Assembly: GCF_019343105.1 (NCBI RefSeq)
Contig: NZ_CP073764.1
Span: 3,026,001-3,090,000 of the forward strand
Direction: 5' to 3'
Source: Methylovirgula sp. HY1
GTDB lineage: Bacteria > Pseudomonadota > Alphaproteobacteria > Rhizobiales > Beijerinckiaceae
Length of the DNA stretch: 64,000 bases
Part shown: piece after piece, positions 36,122 to 44,888 of the stretch
Layout of the letters: each line of letters opens with the position of its first letter
Position numbering within the stretch: position 1 is the stretch's first letter
The notes under the pieces: generated by a model
The model's database searches: none
Seen by the model: only the letters and a program-made list of their open reading frames with translations
Told to the model about the DNA's origin: nothing
Program-made: the position numbers and the translations under genes

Positions 36122-36316
36122 ATGTCGCGAGTCGGCAGCCAGAAAATGCTTGCGGACACGTGTATCGAGGACACGCTCGCAGAGCATGGCGGAGATGCGC
36201 GAGCCGCAGTGCGTGTTTTGCTCATTAACATTGCATTTTTAGAGATTGCGCACGACGGAGCGTTCAATCTTGTTTCGTGGAGATATACACGAGACGGGTT
36301 CGATAATCAGCGTTAA
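36122..36316 (+). CDS. Small protein with EDTLAEHGGDAR motif
   Basis: A 64-residue protein (ATG 36122) reading ADTCIEDTLAEHGGDARAAV, then RVLLINIAFLEIAHDGAFNL. It is a paralogue of the gene at 17392: about 40 residues align with high identity. It is short, acidic then basic, with no transmembrane or signal segments. It follows the QseM-like gene by 27 bp and may be co-transcribed. Function unknown. Confidence 0.5.
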   Translation: MSRVGSQKMLADTCIEDTLAEHGGDARAAVRVLLINIAFLEIAHDGAFNLVSWRYTRDGFDNQR

Positions 36317-36559
36317 CGATTGAATGTGGAAGGTTCGTCGAAAACCTTTAACGCGACAAAGGCCGTCATCAGGCCATTCCGTCCCAATGGCAGGAATGGG
36401 CGGCAAGCGGAACGACGGTTTCTGATTGAGAAGGCAGAGGAGCAGACGTTCGCACCAAGGATTTGCACCGCCTAAGGCATCGCTAACGCGTCATCATGCG
36501 CCAGATATTCGGGCGAGGTGGTGACACTCAAATGGCGTCGGGAAATGCCGCAGCTCCTA

Positions 36560-36919
36560 TCATTGGCGTTTATGGGCGTCTATGGCCTCGACGAGATCGA
36601 GCAGCTTTGTCCGCATGGCGACAAGATGAAGGCCCGGCACGATAAAGGACCGGTCCGCCGCGGCCAGAAAATAAAACAACACCGCATCGGAATGCCGGGC
36701 GAGCTGGATCAAATGCCGGCCGCTGGGGCCATGGGTCCCGGCGAGCCAATGCTTCGCGGTTCTCTCGCTCGCGCCCGTCCAGGACATCAGCGTTTTCACC
36801 GCCCGATGCGTCGGCCCCAGTTCCGATTTCAGCGCGGTCGAAATGCCTTGTTCGAATTTCTCCCGTCGATCGCGCCCTCCCGGACCACGGTGTAATTTCT
36901 TACCCGTTTTCGGCGGCAT
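36560..36919 (-). CDS. Hypothetical DNA-binding-like protein
   Basis: A 119-residue protein with an ATG start and a basic N-terminus (MPPKTGKKLHRGPGGRDRRE). The middle reads SELGPTHRAVKTLMSWTGAS, then ERTAKHWLAGTHGPSGRHLI, which has the look of a helix-turn-helix (phage/transfer regulator type), then QLARHSDAVLFYFLAAADR. It is divergent from the recombinase gene about 110 bp away, so it may regulate that module. The N-terminal GGRDRREKFEQG is faintly similar to the start of the hypothetical at 40799. No named family. Confidence 0.6.
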   Translation of the reverse strand: MPPKTGKKLHRGPGGRDRREKFEQGISTALKSELGPTHRAVKTLMSWTGASERTAKHWLAGTHGPSGRHLIQLARHSDAVLFYFLAAADRSFIVPGLHLVAMRTKLLDLVEAIDAHKRQ

Positions 36920-37027
36920 CTTTCCGTTCCTTCACCGCTAATCTGCGCTCGCGCCAGCGCGCGCAGTTCGGAAAGGTCATCGACTAAGGCCGTCTTGTGA
37001 CAGCCTCTCGATACGGGACGGAAAGCC

Positions 37028-38620
37028 GTGATTGATCCAAGCCTGGATAGCAGCCGAGCTCTCGTTCGAACCGGTGTCGTCCGCGCCGCTGAATATGTCC
37101 GCATGTCGACGGATCATCAGAAATATTCGACCGAGAACCAGTCGAATGCCATCCGGCAGTACGCCGCCTCGCGGGGGATTGACGTTGTCAGAACCTATGC
37201 GGATGCGGGCAAGAGCGGGCTCAGCATCGAACGCCGCGACGCGCTTCAAAGGCTGATCGCCGATGTTCAATCCGGCGACGCCGATTTCAAGACAATCCTC
37301 GTCTATGACGTAAGTCGCTGGGGCCGTTTCCAGGATACCGACGAGAGCGCTTATTATGAATACACTTGCAAGCGCGCCGGCATCACGGTTCAGTATTGCG
37401 CCGAGCAGTTCGAGAATGACGGCAGCCCGGTTTCGGCAATCATCAAGGGAATCAAACGGGCGATGGCCGGCGAATATAGCCGTGAGCTGTCTGCAAAGGT
37501 CTTCGCCGGACAATGCCGCTTGATCGAGCTGGGGTACCGCCAGGGAGGTCCCGCCGGCTACGGCTTCCGACGCATTCTTCTCGACGAGTCTGGAGACGTG
37601 AAAAGCGAACTTGCGCCAGGCCAACAAAAAAGCATCCTCACCGACCGCGTCGTGCTTGGGCTCGGTCCGGAAGCCGAGGGCGAGATAGTGCGCGAGATCT
37701 TCCGCCGCTTCGTACGCGGGAAGGCCTCGACGTCCGAAATAGCAGCGGCCCTCAACGAGCGCAGAGTGAAAACCGAATGCGGCGGCCCCTGGACTCGCTC
37801 AACAATCTATAAACTGCTGACGAACGAGAAATATGTCGGCAACAGCGTCTGGAATCGATGCTCGCTCAAGCTAAAGTCGAAACGGGTCAACAATCATCCG
37901 GATAGTTGGATCAGAGCGGACGATGCCTTTCCGGCCATCGTCGATCGATCTCTCTTCGACACGGCGCAAAAGCTCCTAAAGGAAAAGAAGAACAGAAAGT
38001 CCATCTGCAGACTGACTGATGAAGAGATGCTCGACGCGCTGCATGCGCTGGGTACCCGGCAGCCGTCTCTTTCGATCAGGATGATCGATAAAGTCAAGGA
38101 GACGCCATCGGCACGCTGTTACAGGCGGCGTTTCGGCAGCATTTTAAACGCCTATACGCTCGCCGGGCATCCGCCAGAGGTCGATTACCGATTCATGACG
38201 ATCAAAAACGGCCTCTATCAGCTTTATTGCCGTATCACTGCCGAAATCATATCAGGTTTGCGCGAGGCAGGATGTCATGTCGAGCTCGATCCCAAATCGA
38301 GGCTGATCGGCGTGAACCGGCAACTCACGCTTCGCCTCGCGGTCGTGCATTCGCGCGACACTTTATGCGGGAGCTTCAAATGGCGCCTGAGATGCGGCGC
38401 TCTTGTCCAGCCAGATATTGTCGTAATGGCGCGAATGGATGCGCAGAACAGGAGGCCTCTCGACTATTATCTATTACCTCGTTCCGCAATCGAGTCCGCC
38501 AGCATGAAATTTCATGAAAGAGCCGGGTGGCTCGACGCCTATCGCTTCAACTCCCTCGATATTCTTTACGAGTTTCTTCGACCCGTCCGGGTGACGGAGG
38601 CAGCCAATGCGCCAGCATGA
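37028..38620 (+). CDS. Large serine recombinase
   Basis: A 530-residue protein with a GTG start (37028). The resolvase catalytic domain begins VRAAEYVRMSTDHQKYSTEN, with the nucleophile Ser in YVRMST, and includes ILVYDVSRWGRFQDTDESAY. A recombinase domain follows (GYGFRRILLD; EIFRRFVRGKASTSEIAAAL; WTRSTIYKLLTNEKYVGNSV). The C-terminal part (after about residue 320) lacks the usual zinc ribbon and long coiled coil of phage integrases and instead carries a domain with TDEEMLDALHALGTRQPSLS. It overlaps the first ParB-like gene by 14 nt, so the three genes form one operon. It is probably the integrase of a small element inside the ICE, or of a resolution system. Confidence 0.9.
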   Translation: MIDPSLDSSRALVRTGVVRAAEYVRMSTDHQKYSTENQSNAIRQYAASRGIDVVRTYADAGKSGLSIERRDALQRLIADVQSGDADFKTILVYDVSRWGRFQDTDESAYYEYTCKRAGITVQYCAEQFENDGSPVSAIIKGIKRAMAGEYSRELSAKVFAGQCRLIELGYRQGGPAGYGFRRILLDESGDVKSELAPGQQKSILTDRVVLGLGPEAEGEIVREIFRRFVRGKASTSEIAAALNERRVKTECGGPWTRSTIYKLLTNEKYVGNSVWNRCSLKLKSKRVNNHPDSWIRADDAFPAIVDRSLFDTAQKLLKEKKNRKSICRLTDEEMLDALHALGTRQPSLSIRMIDKVKETPSARCYRRRFGSILNAYTLAGHPPEVDYRFMTIKNGLYQLYCRITAEIISGLREAGCHVELDPKSRLIGVNRQLTLRLAVVHSRDTLCGSFKWRLRCGALVQPDIVVMARMDAQNRRPLDYYLLPRSAIESASMKFHERAGWLDAYRFNSLDILYEFLRPVRVTEAANAPA

Positions 38621-39509
38621 AAGAAAGGTCAAGATGATCTCGATCGACCGGATCAATGTCCTGAATCCAAGAGAACGCAGCAAAATTCAGCATCGCGATA
38701 TTACCAACAACATCTCCGACATCGGACTCAAGCGTCCCATTACCGTCAGCCGGAGGACGGATTCCGATGAGACGGGATATGATCTCGTTTGCGGCCAGGG
38801 CCGGCTCGAAGCCTTTCTGAAACTGGGCGCGAGTGAAATTCCGGCGATAGTCATCGATGCGTCGGAGGCCGATTGCCTCGTGATGAGCCTGGTCGAGAAT
38901 ATCGCGAGGCGGCGTCACCGCCCGATTGATCTCATGCGGGAAGTCGGCCATCTGCATAAGCGAGGTTATTCCGACACGGAGATCGCCGCCAAGATTGGTG
39001 TCACGGCCAATTGGGCCGGCTCGATCGTCAATCTGCTGGAGCGCGGCGAGGAACGGCTTGTTTCCGCCGTCGAAACCGGACTTATTCCTATCAGCTTCGC
39101 CATTGATATTGCGCGCGCGCCCGATTCCGAAAGCCAGAACTTGCTCATGGAGGCTTATGCCGGAGGCGAGATCAAAGGCAAGAAGCTCGGTATGGTGCGC
39201 AGAATGCTCGACCGGCGCCAGAAACACAGCAAGGAAATCGGTGATTCGGAACGGGGTCCTAAGGTCGGCACGCGCAAGCTGACATCGGGCGATCTGACGA
39301 AACTCTACCAACGCGAAGCGGAGAAGCAGCAGATTCTGATCAAGAAATCGAACTATACCCAGGCCTCACTGCTCTTCATCGTCCAGGCCCTCAAGGAACT
39401 TATGGCGGATAGCGAATTCACGGCGCTTTTGCGGGCCGCCCAGCTGGAAACAATGCCTAGGGCTCTCGCGATGCGCATATCCAGGGAGCGGCCCGATGAC
39501 GAGCCCTGA
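38607..39509 (+). CDS. ParB/RepB-like protein, first of a pair
   Basis: A 300-residue protein. Residues 10-100 form a ParB/Srx-type N-terminal domain (ISIDRINVLNPRERSKIQHR; GLKRPITVSRR; YDLVCGQGRLEAFLKLGASE; IPAIVIDASEADCLVMSLVE NIARRRH). A helix-turn-helix follows (LHKRGYSDTEIAAKIGVTAN). Unlike chromosomal ParB it has no ParA partner beside it. It is translationally coupled to the recombinase and to the second ParB-like gene. It may bind sites that guide the recombinase; partition is less likely without ParA. Confidence 0.88.
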   Translation: MRQHERKVKMISIDRINVLNPRERSKIQHRDITNNISDIGLKRPITVSRRTDSDETGYDLVCGQGRLEAFLKLGASEIPAIVIDASEADCLVMSLVENIARRRHRPIDLMREVGHLHKRGYSDTEIAAKIGVTANWAGSIVNLLERGEERLVSAVETGLIPISFAIDIARAPDSESQNLLMEAYAGGEIKGKKLGMVRRMLDRRQKHSKEIGDSERGPKVGTRKLTSGDLTKLYQREAEKQQILIKKSNYTQASLLFIVQALKELMADSEFTALLRAAQLETMPRALAMRISRERPDDEP

Positions 39510-40509
39510 CGAGAAAGCCGAGGGCAGGATAAAGCTCGCTTTCGAGGCGGCTTCTGTGACCCTGACGCTTGATCGCATTATTCCGTTGAAAGCCGTGCCG
39601 CCCGGCCTCAAGAGCAGCAAGAAATACGCGCAGATCCTGAATTCTGTGCGGGCGGTGGGCCTGGTCGAGGCTCCAGTGGTGACGCCTGACCGCGAGCATC
39701 CCGACGGCTATTACCTGCTCGACGGACATCTACGCCTTGAGGCGCTCAAGGATCTAAACATACTTGAAGTCGAATGCCTCGTGTCGACCGACGACGAGGC
39801 CTACACTTTCAACAAGCGGGTCAGCCGGCTCGCCGCCATTCAAGAGCACCGGATGATCGCGCGGGCGATCGAGAGGGGCGTCTCGGAAGAACGCATCGCG
39901 GAAGCTCTCGGCCTCGATCCGGTTTCCGTCAGGCGAAGGTTTCGTCTTCTCGACGGCATTTCTCCGGAAGCGACAGCGCTCCTCGCCGACAAGCAATGCC
40001 CGATCAAGACCTTCGATATTCTTCGGCAGATGATGCCCGACCGGCAAATCGAGGCCGCCGAATTGATGATTGGCCAAGGAAATTTTTCTGCTGTCTTTGC
40101 GGAGGCACTGCTGGCGGCGACCCCGGAAAAGCGCCTCGCAGGCACAAAGAGGAGGAGGAGATCAAAGAGAGTCGCCGGCATAACGCCCGAGCAGATCGCC
40201 CGCATGGAGCGGGAGCTCATGAACCTGCAAAGCCAGGTCAGGTCTGTCGAGGAAAGCTACGGCCTCGACAATTTGCATTTGACAGTGGCCAAGGGATACG
40301 TGGCGAGGCTTCTCGCCAATGCTTCCATCCTTGACTTTCTGTCCCGGAACAGGCCCGAATATCTCTCCGAATTCCGCTCTGTCGCCGAAATGGAAAACAT
40401 CGGCGCTGAGCTCCAAACCGATGATGAAGCTGCGCCTGAAGCGAATCGCCTCTTACCGCTGGCCGCGGCGCCGGCGTTCAGGGCGAGGCCGGCCGGCCGC
40501 GACGGGTAG
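39496..40509 (+). CDS. ParB/RepB-like protein, second of a pair
   Basis: A 337-residue protein. The ParB-type domain reads LDRIIPLKAVPPGLKSSKKY, then VGLVEAPVVTPDREHPDGYY and LLDGHLRLEALKDLNILEVE. The central helix-turn-helix is IARAIERGVSEERIAEALGL. It differs from the first ParB-like protein throughout, so the two may form a heterodimer or act on different sites. It overlaps the upstream gene by 14 nt. Recombinase-ParB-ParB trios of this kind recur in alphaproteobacterial genomes; their function is not established to my knowledge. Confidence 0.86.
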   Translation: MTSPDEKAEGRIKLAFEAASVTLTLDRIIPLKAVPPGLKSSKKYAQILNSVRAVGLVEAPVVTPDREHPDGYYLLDGHLRLEALKDLNILEVECLVSTDDEAYTFNKRVSRLAAIQEHRMIARAIERGVSEERIAEALGLDPVSVRRRFRLLDGISPEATALLADKQCPIKTFDILRQMMPDRQIEAAELMIGQGNFSAVFAEALLAATPEKRLAGTKRRRRSKRVAGITPEQIARMERELMNLQSQVRSVEESYGLDNLHLTVAKGYVARLLANASILDFLSRNRPEYLSEFRSVAEMENIGAELQTDDEAAPEANRLLPLAAAPAFRARPAGRDG

Positions 40510-40648
40510 TAAAGGGCGGTCCGCATTCCCGCGCGGTTCCAGAAGCACGCCTGCAGCAATAGACGCCCAGCATCTCTCCCGCGCGCTCGGCCGCTTCGAG
40601 CGCGTCCTCGCATTTCTTGATCGTTTCGGAGCGGCAGTCTTCCGGCAT
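40478..40648 (-). CDS. Possible very small protein
   Basis: A 56-codon frame (ATG 40648) reading MPEDCRSETIKKCEDALEAA, then ERAGEMLGVYCCRRASG. The start is helix-forming with sensible composition and four or more cysteines. It overlaps the end of the second ParB-like gene by 32 nt. It could equally be chance; no family recognised. Confidence 0.22.
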   Translation of the reverse strand: MPEDCRSETIKKCEDALEAAERAGEMLGVYCCRRASGTARECGPPFTTRRGRPASP

Positions 40649-40798
40649 GCTGCGTAGCCTCTAATACGGATAAATGTTAATCGTCTTCGCTGGGATCGTG
40701 TCGCCGGCATTCACTATGTTGCCGCGAAGCCTGTTTTTGGTGCGATGCAGACTTAGCTCTGGTCGCCAAAATGCCAGTTTGTGGACGCTAAAGATAAA

Positions 40799-41191
40799 AT
40801 GTCCGGCCCGCGGCGAAACGCATCGACGGTTCGGGGAAGCCGGGGACGCGAGCGATTTGACAAAGGCATGATCAAAGTCGATGACTCGCGCGTGCGCTTC
40901 ATGAAATCGGCGGCCCCGCGCGAAGTACCTGATTGGGCAAGTTCGATGAATATCCTCGCGTGGCTTCGCCAGCGAAAAGAATATCGCGAGCTCGTCCTGC
41001 GCGACGCGACCGATCTTGTCGCCCAGTTCGGAGATGAGGCCTATTCGATCGCCGGCATTCGCGCCTTTCCAAACGCCGTTGATGATTCCAGGCCGCCGAA
41101 CCACTGGCGCCGCGTCAAATCTGAAATAGCCAAACTTCAAGGCATCGAAGTCGGGCTCAACAGCGCCGATCGGCGCGAACTGGATCGATGA
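40799..41191 (+). CDS. Hypothetical protein, 3' end replaced by IS3 fragment
   Basis: About 130 residues from the ATG at 40799 (an in-frame GTG lies at 40781). It reads PDWASSMNILAWLRQRKEYR, then LRDATDLVAQFGDEAYSIAG and NHWRRVKSEIAKLQGIEVGL. The last few residues run into sequence that encodes an IS3 transposase in another frame, so the natural C-terminus has been cut off. Function unknown; it may belong with the recombinase-ParB module upstream. Confidence 0.5.
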   Translation: MSGPRRNASTVRGSRGRERFDKGMIKVDDSRVRFMKSAAPREVPDWASSMNILAWLRQRKEYRELVLRDATDLVAQFGDEAYSIAGIRAFPNAVDDSRPPNHWRRVKSEIAKLQGIEVGLNSADRRELDR

Positions 41192-41369
41192 CTATAATCA
41201 TCGGCGGCCGCATTCGGCGCTCGCCTATCTCACCCCGGCGGCCTATGCCGCTTCCCTTCCCGCAATCTGCGATCGGCTGCACAACCCCGACCAGCTCCGC
41301 CAATCGCAGATTGCTTCACCCGCGCCACACGGCGTAAAACAGCCCGAGGCTCAAATCGCCGCTGGATGA
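41172..41369 (+). pseudogene. IS3-family OrfB transposase, C-terminal fragment
   Basis: In the frame NWIDDYNHRRPHSALAYLTP, then AAYAASLPAICDRLHNPDQL and a stop at 41369, this is the C-terminus of an IS3-family integrase-type transposase (YN..RPHSALGY.TP). About 65 codons remain. The IS110/IS1111 element begins 17 bp further on. Confidence 0.88.
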
Positions 41370-41386
41370 AACTTCAGTGGCATGTG

Positions 41387-42737
41387 TGGACGGCCCCCGC
41401 GGGTCAAGGCTTTTTTAGCGTTCTGGCACTGGTCGGGTGCAGTCATGTGTCCGGCCTGTTTGCGCGGTGTCATGACCGCTGGCCCTGATGAAGTTCGCGG
41501 ATCGGGTTCCATTCAGGTCATCGCGCTTTGATGCGCCCGCCACTTTGATCGGAGTGTCCCGTTCCTCGGTTCGACCGATTTGCCATCACACCAACGTCAC
41601 CTCAACCATCTCGTTGGAGACATTCCAGAGGCTGCGATTAGGCCGCAGCCGCCGGCGCTCGATAATTTTCCCCGCGTGTTAATACCGCCCACGCGATACG
41701 CGCTATTTTGTTTGCCAGCGCCACGGCCACGACGAGCGGCGGTCGCCGCGCTAAAAGGCCGGAGGTCCAAGCAGCTGTGGGCGCGCGCTGGCGGGCAAAC
41801 CGAAGGACGGCGGTGGCGCCGATGATCAAGAGTTTCCGGATGTAGGGATCGCCCTGTTTGGTGATGCCGCGCAGCCGATCCTTGCCGCCGCTCGAATGCT
41901 GTCGTGGCACAAGTCCAAGCCACGCCGAGAGCTGGCGGCCAGAGGCGAATAATCCCGGATCGGTCACCGTGGCTGCGATTGCACTGGCGATGATCGGGCC
42001 TACCCCAGGTATCGTTTCAAGGCGCCGGCTGACTTCGTTTGAGCGGTGCCAGGCAAGGATGCGCTTTTCGATTTCATCCACACGGATTTGCGTATCGCGG
42101 ATTTGTCCAGCGAGGAGCAACAGTCCTTCCCGTGCGGTCGATGGTACTGCGTCAATCTCATCGGCTTCGATCTGTGCGAGCAAATGCTCCAGGCCCGCGC
42201 GACCGAGCTTCTCGATGGCGCCAAACTCGGCCAGATGAGCCCGGAAAGCATTCGACAGCATCGTGCGTTGGCGGATGAGGAGATCGCGCGTTCGGTGAAG
42301 AACCAGAACGCCTTGCTGCTCAGCGCTCTTCAACGGCACGAAGCGCATCGACGGACGTGAGACAGCTTCGCAAATGGCCTCGGCGTCGGCGGCGTCGTTC
42401 TTTTGACGCTTCACGAAGGGTTTGACATAGGCCGGTGGAATAAGGCGAACGAGGTGGCCAAGCGCGCCAAGCTCTCGCGCCCAGTGGTGCGATGTGGCGC
42501 ACGCCTCCATGCCGATCAGAGTTGGCGGCAGTTTCGCAAAAAAGCCGAGCACTTCAGAACGGCGGAGTTTACGCCGGAGAATCACGCCGCCGTCGGCATC
42601 GACTCCGTGCACCTGGAAAACATGTTTTGCGAGATCAATCCCGATCGTTGTAGCCTGCATGGCGGACGGCTCCTCTCGGTGGGCGTTCAGAAACGACCAC
42701 AGTTTGGCACACAGATGCCGGGAGCGGGGGCCGTCCA
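41387..42737 (-). mobile_element. IS110-family element, IS1111 type with inverted repeats
   Basis: 14-bp perfect inverted repeats TGGACGGCCCCCGC (41387-41400) and GCGGGGGCCGTCCA (42724-42737) bracket a single transposase gene. Sub-terminal repeats and no target duplication fit the IS1111 subgroup, so the true ends may lie a few bases outside. About 240 bp at the left end are non-coding, where the subgroup is expected to encode its bridge-type RNA. Confidence 0.85.
41638..42660 (-). CDS. IS110-family transposase
   Basis: 340 residues from the ATG at 42660 (MQATTIGIDLAKHVFQVHGV). The N-terminal DEDD RuvC-like domain has the first Asp in GIDLAK and Glu in IGMEACATSHHWAREL, then NDAADAEAICEAVSRPSMRF. 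The C-terminal domain contains IPGVGPIIASAIAATVTDPG, the catalytic Ser region SAWLGLVPRQHSSGGKDRLR and GITKQGDPYIRKLLIIGATA. Apparently intact. Confidence 0.95.
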   Translation of the reverse strand: MQATTIGIDLAKHVFQVHGVDADGGVILRRKLRRSEVLGFFAKLPPTLIGMEACATSHHWARELGALGHLVRLIPPAYVKPFVKRQKNDAADAEAICEAVSRPSMRFVPLKSAEQQGVLVLHRTRDLLIRQRTMLSNAFRAHLAEFGAIEKLGRAGLEHLLAQIEADEIDAVPSTAREGLLLLAGQIRDTQIRVDEIEKRILAWHRSNEVSRRLETIPGVGPIIASAIAATVTDPGLFASGRQLSAWLGLVPRQHSSGGKDRLRGITKQGDPYIRKLLIIGATAVLRFARQRAPTAAWTSGLLARRPPLVVAVALANKIARIAWAVLTRGENYRAPAAAA

Positions 42738-42931
42738 CCCCATCAGGTCATGAGAAATCCAGGGAAAGGCGGTTTAAATTGGTTGGTCGTGTACATTTTA
42801 TAAGCTACGTCGACGAGTTCCCCATACTCGACCGCTTGCTTGGCATCGAAATGGCCGCTGGCATTATCAGTCATCGAAAATTTCCCTTGGCGAACGTTGT
42901 AAAATGAACAATCGATCTTTCGCAGTTGACC

Positions 42932-43696
42932 CTATCCTAAGGCTTCGTCTGGCAGTCTCAGCACAGTTAGGACTTCCCGGTTAGGCAACATGAATGATTG
43001 CTCATCGACTTCGAAGCGGTCACAGCCGTTAAAATCGAACCATGCTTCCGCGGGAACTTTATTTGGAAGCCTTTGTTCGCTGGCGCCTTCGAAGAGTATT
43101 CCAGCCGCAAATGTTTCTCGGTCTAGGTCCTTTCGCGGAAACCACCACCGCTGAACTGAGGGCGCTCCTCGAAACCATCGGCGCCCCGTAGTGTCGTGGC
43201 AAACAATCATCATCGGAAATTGGTTTGAAAGCGTTATCTTGAGGAGCATCGCAGTTTGGCTCGCGCAGAACTCCCCGGCCAACTCGCGAGTCGCAGCCAA
43301 CGTCGGTCTCCTTATTTTCCGAAGTTTCGGAAGAAGCATATAATTCGGTAGCAGGAGATCTGACGCAAACTCATCCGCATGTCGCTCTGGATTGAGAGGG
43401 TCGTAGGCGCAGTTTTCGATATCCCTACCTGAGCAAAACAAAAGCTGACCTTTGTGGTGATGCCAATGTCCAAGTTCGTGTCCAATTGAGAACCTTTGTC
43501 GTTCAGGACAACTTTGGCTATTGACGCTGATGACAGCTCTTCTCTGTGATCCGACGATAGTAGCCTCGCATCGTTGGAGCGGCCGATAATTAATAACAGC
43601 TCCTCTGGTCCAGGCTATTGCCTCGAGGTTGATCTCTCTCGGACTTGTTATGCCCAGACTAAGCAAGATGGCCTCGGCATGAGTTGTGGCATTCAT
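42932..43696 (-). CDS. ImmA/IrrE-family zinc metallopeptidase (CapP-like candidate)
   Basis: A 254-residue protein with an ATG overlapping the upstream stop by 4 nt. The zinc motif HExxH is present in FSIGHELGHWHHHKGQ, with the third ligand likely in ERHADEFASDLLLP. The N-terminal ILLSLGITSPREINLEAIAW is typical of ImmA/IrrE proteases, and the C-terminus has an extra domain of about 120 residues. Such proteases cleave a regulator on DNA damage or phage signals (ImmA, IrrE/PprI, CapP). In known CBASS loci CapP cleaves the HTH repressor CapH. Here the coupled partner is the sigma-like protein, so that protein is the obvious substrate; this is an inference. Confidence 0.88.
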   Translation of the reverse strand: MNATTHAEAILLSLGITSPREINLEAIAWTRGAVINYRPLQRCEATIVGSQRRAVISVNSQSCPERQRFSIGHELGHWHHHKGQLLFCSGRDIENCAYDPLNPERHADEFASDLLLPNYMLLPKLRKIRRPTLAATRELAGEFCASQTAMLLKITLSNQFPMMIVCHDTTGRRWFRGAPSVQRWWFPRKDLDRETFAAGILFEGASEQRLPNKVPAEAWFDFNGCDRFEVDEQSFMLPNREVLTVLRLPDEALG

Positions 43697-44742
43697 TCCT
43701 TGTCTAAATCCGCGTCATCGGCTTCGAGGGCAGCAAGCTGAGCGAGGTCGTCTATGATACCCTCCTCATCGCTTTCGGATTGGCCTTTCCCTTTACGCGC
43801 CGCCAGCATCATACCTGATGCATTATTTGAGTTATTGGATCTCATTGCATGGAGACGACTTCTTGCTGCAGCATCGTCCGTCGGCGACAATTGGCGCTTC
43901 TTAAAAGATGACAATTCTTCCTTCGCCTGAGCAAAACGCACCTTAGCCGCCGTTTCCTTGGCGCGAGTGATAACAGCATCAATCTCGGCGGCAACTTTGT
44001 CGGCCTCGCCAAGATCGGCGAGTTCCTCGCGGAGGTCCGTCATTGACGCATGCAAAATGCTCTCATCGATTGCCTTATCGATTCGACTGAGTTCCTCTTT
44101 TGGTGGGACTTTCTTACTCATAGCGACCATCCATTTGGGTATCGCTTTCTCGCCAAGCGGCGGATGCGTTTTTATGATGTAATCTATTTGGCTCTGATCG
44201 ACTCCGACGGCCTCTCGAAGTGCCCGGCCTCTGAGATCTTCTCCCCAACCAATCAGAACCAGTTGCGCTTCCTCATCGTCCTTGAATTCCGCCATCAGAT
44301 CTTGAAGGACCGCTGCTGTCTGGCCATGCTCTTCCATTTCCAGGACGACGGCCTCTGGACTCGGATCAGGTGAGATAAGTTTGGCTGTGCGAGTGCCTTT
44401 GGCCGGCCCGGATTGGCCGTCCGTCTCGATCTCGACCTGCTTTGCTAGACGCTCACGTCTGTGGGAGGCGATGCTCCGCATCGATTCGGCGAGGAAAGCT
44501 ACGAAGGACTCGCCTCGTGGACACTTTCGAATCTGCAGGAGCGCGGCACCGGTAGCTTCGTGAAGCAGATCGCCCTTTGCAAAGTCCGTATCAGTCAGAT
44601 GCCGCGCCTCGATAAGCGCGAGCCGATTTTTGTCGTCAGCACATAGGCTATCGAGCGCCGACAATATCTCTTCCGAGGACAGGACGTCCTCGGCCGGAGG
44701 CGGTTCCAGGGGATTGGCGGTAGATCCGCTCGCGTCTTCCAT
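43693..44742 (-). CDS. Sigma-70/ECF-like protein with acidic C-terminal extension
   Basis: 349 residues from the ATG at 44742; an upstream TTG (44784) would overlap the dyad at 44775. Residues about 25-110 resemble sigma region 2 (SALDSLCADDKNRLALIEAR; FAKGDLLHEATGAALLQIRK; FVAFLAESMRSIASHRRERL). Residues about 140-195 resemble region 4 (LMAEFKDDEEAQLVLIGWGE; RGRALREAVGVDQSQIDYII). The remaining 150 residues are charged and helical and end in an acidic tail (ALEADDADLDKE). They look like a fused regulatory, perhaps anti-sigma-like, part. It is co-translated with the metallopeptidase and divergent from CBASS. The sigma assignment is from pattern and is moderate. Confidence 0.65.
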   Translation of the reverse strand: MEDASGSTANPLEPPPAEDVLSSEEILSALDSLCADDKNRLALIEARHLTDTDFAKGDLLHEATGAALLQIRKCPRGESFVAFLAESMRSIASHRRERLAKQVEIETDGQSGPAKGTRTAKLISPDPSPEAVVLEMEEHGQTAAVLQDLMAEFKDDEEAQLVLIGWGEDLRGRALREAVGVDQSQIDYIIKTHPPLGEKAIPKWMVAMSKKVPPKEELSRIDKAIDESILHASMTDLREELADLGEADKVAAEIDAVITRAKETAAKVRFAQAKEELSSFKKRQLSPTDDAAARSRLHAMRSNNSNNASGMMLAARKGKGQSESDEEGIIDDLAQLAALEADDADLDKE

Positions 44743-44774
44743 GGCTTCATAACGGTGTGCCGGCGAAAAATAAG

Positions 44775-44800
44775 TTTCGGACAAAAATTTGAGTCCGAAA
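44775..44800. promoter_or_regulatory. Dyad between the regulatory pair and CBASS
   Basis: TTTCGGAC (44775-44782) and GTCCGAAA (44793-44800) form a perfect 8-bp inverted repeat around 10 AT-rich bases, about 90 bp ahead of the CD-NTase start and just before the sigma-like gene. It is a good candidate operator for control of both transcripts. Confidence 0.55.
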
Positions 44801-44888
44801 AGAGATTTCCGCGGGCATTAGCCAATAGGGGCTGACGTGAAGATACACGGTTGATCTTCGCCGCCATCATAATAAGGTCGCAAAAACA

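Noticed and set aside
43693-44784. TTG at 44784 as start of the sigma-like gene
   Set aside because: It lies inside the 44775-44800 dyad and lacks a ribosome site; the ATG at 44742 is preferred.
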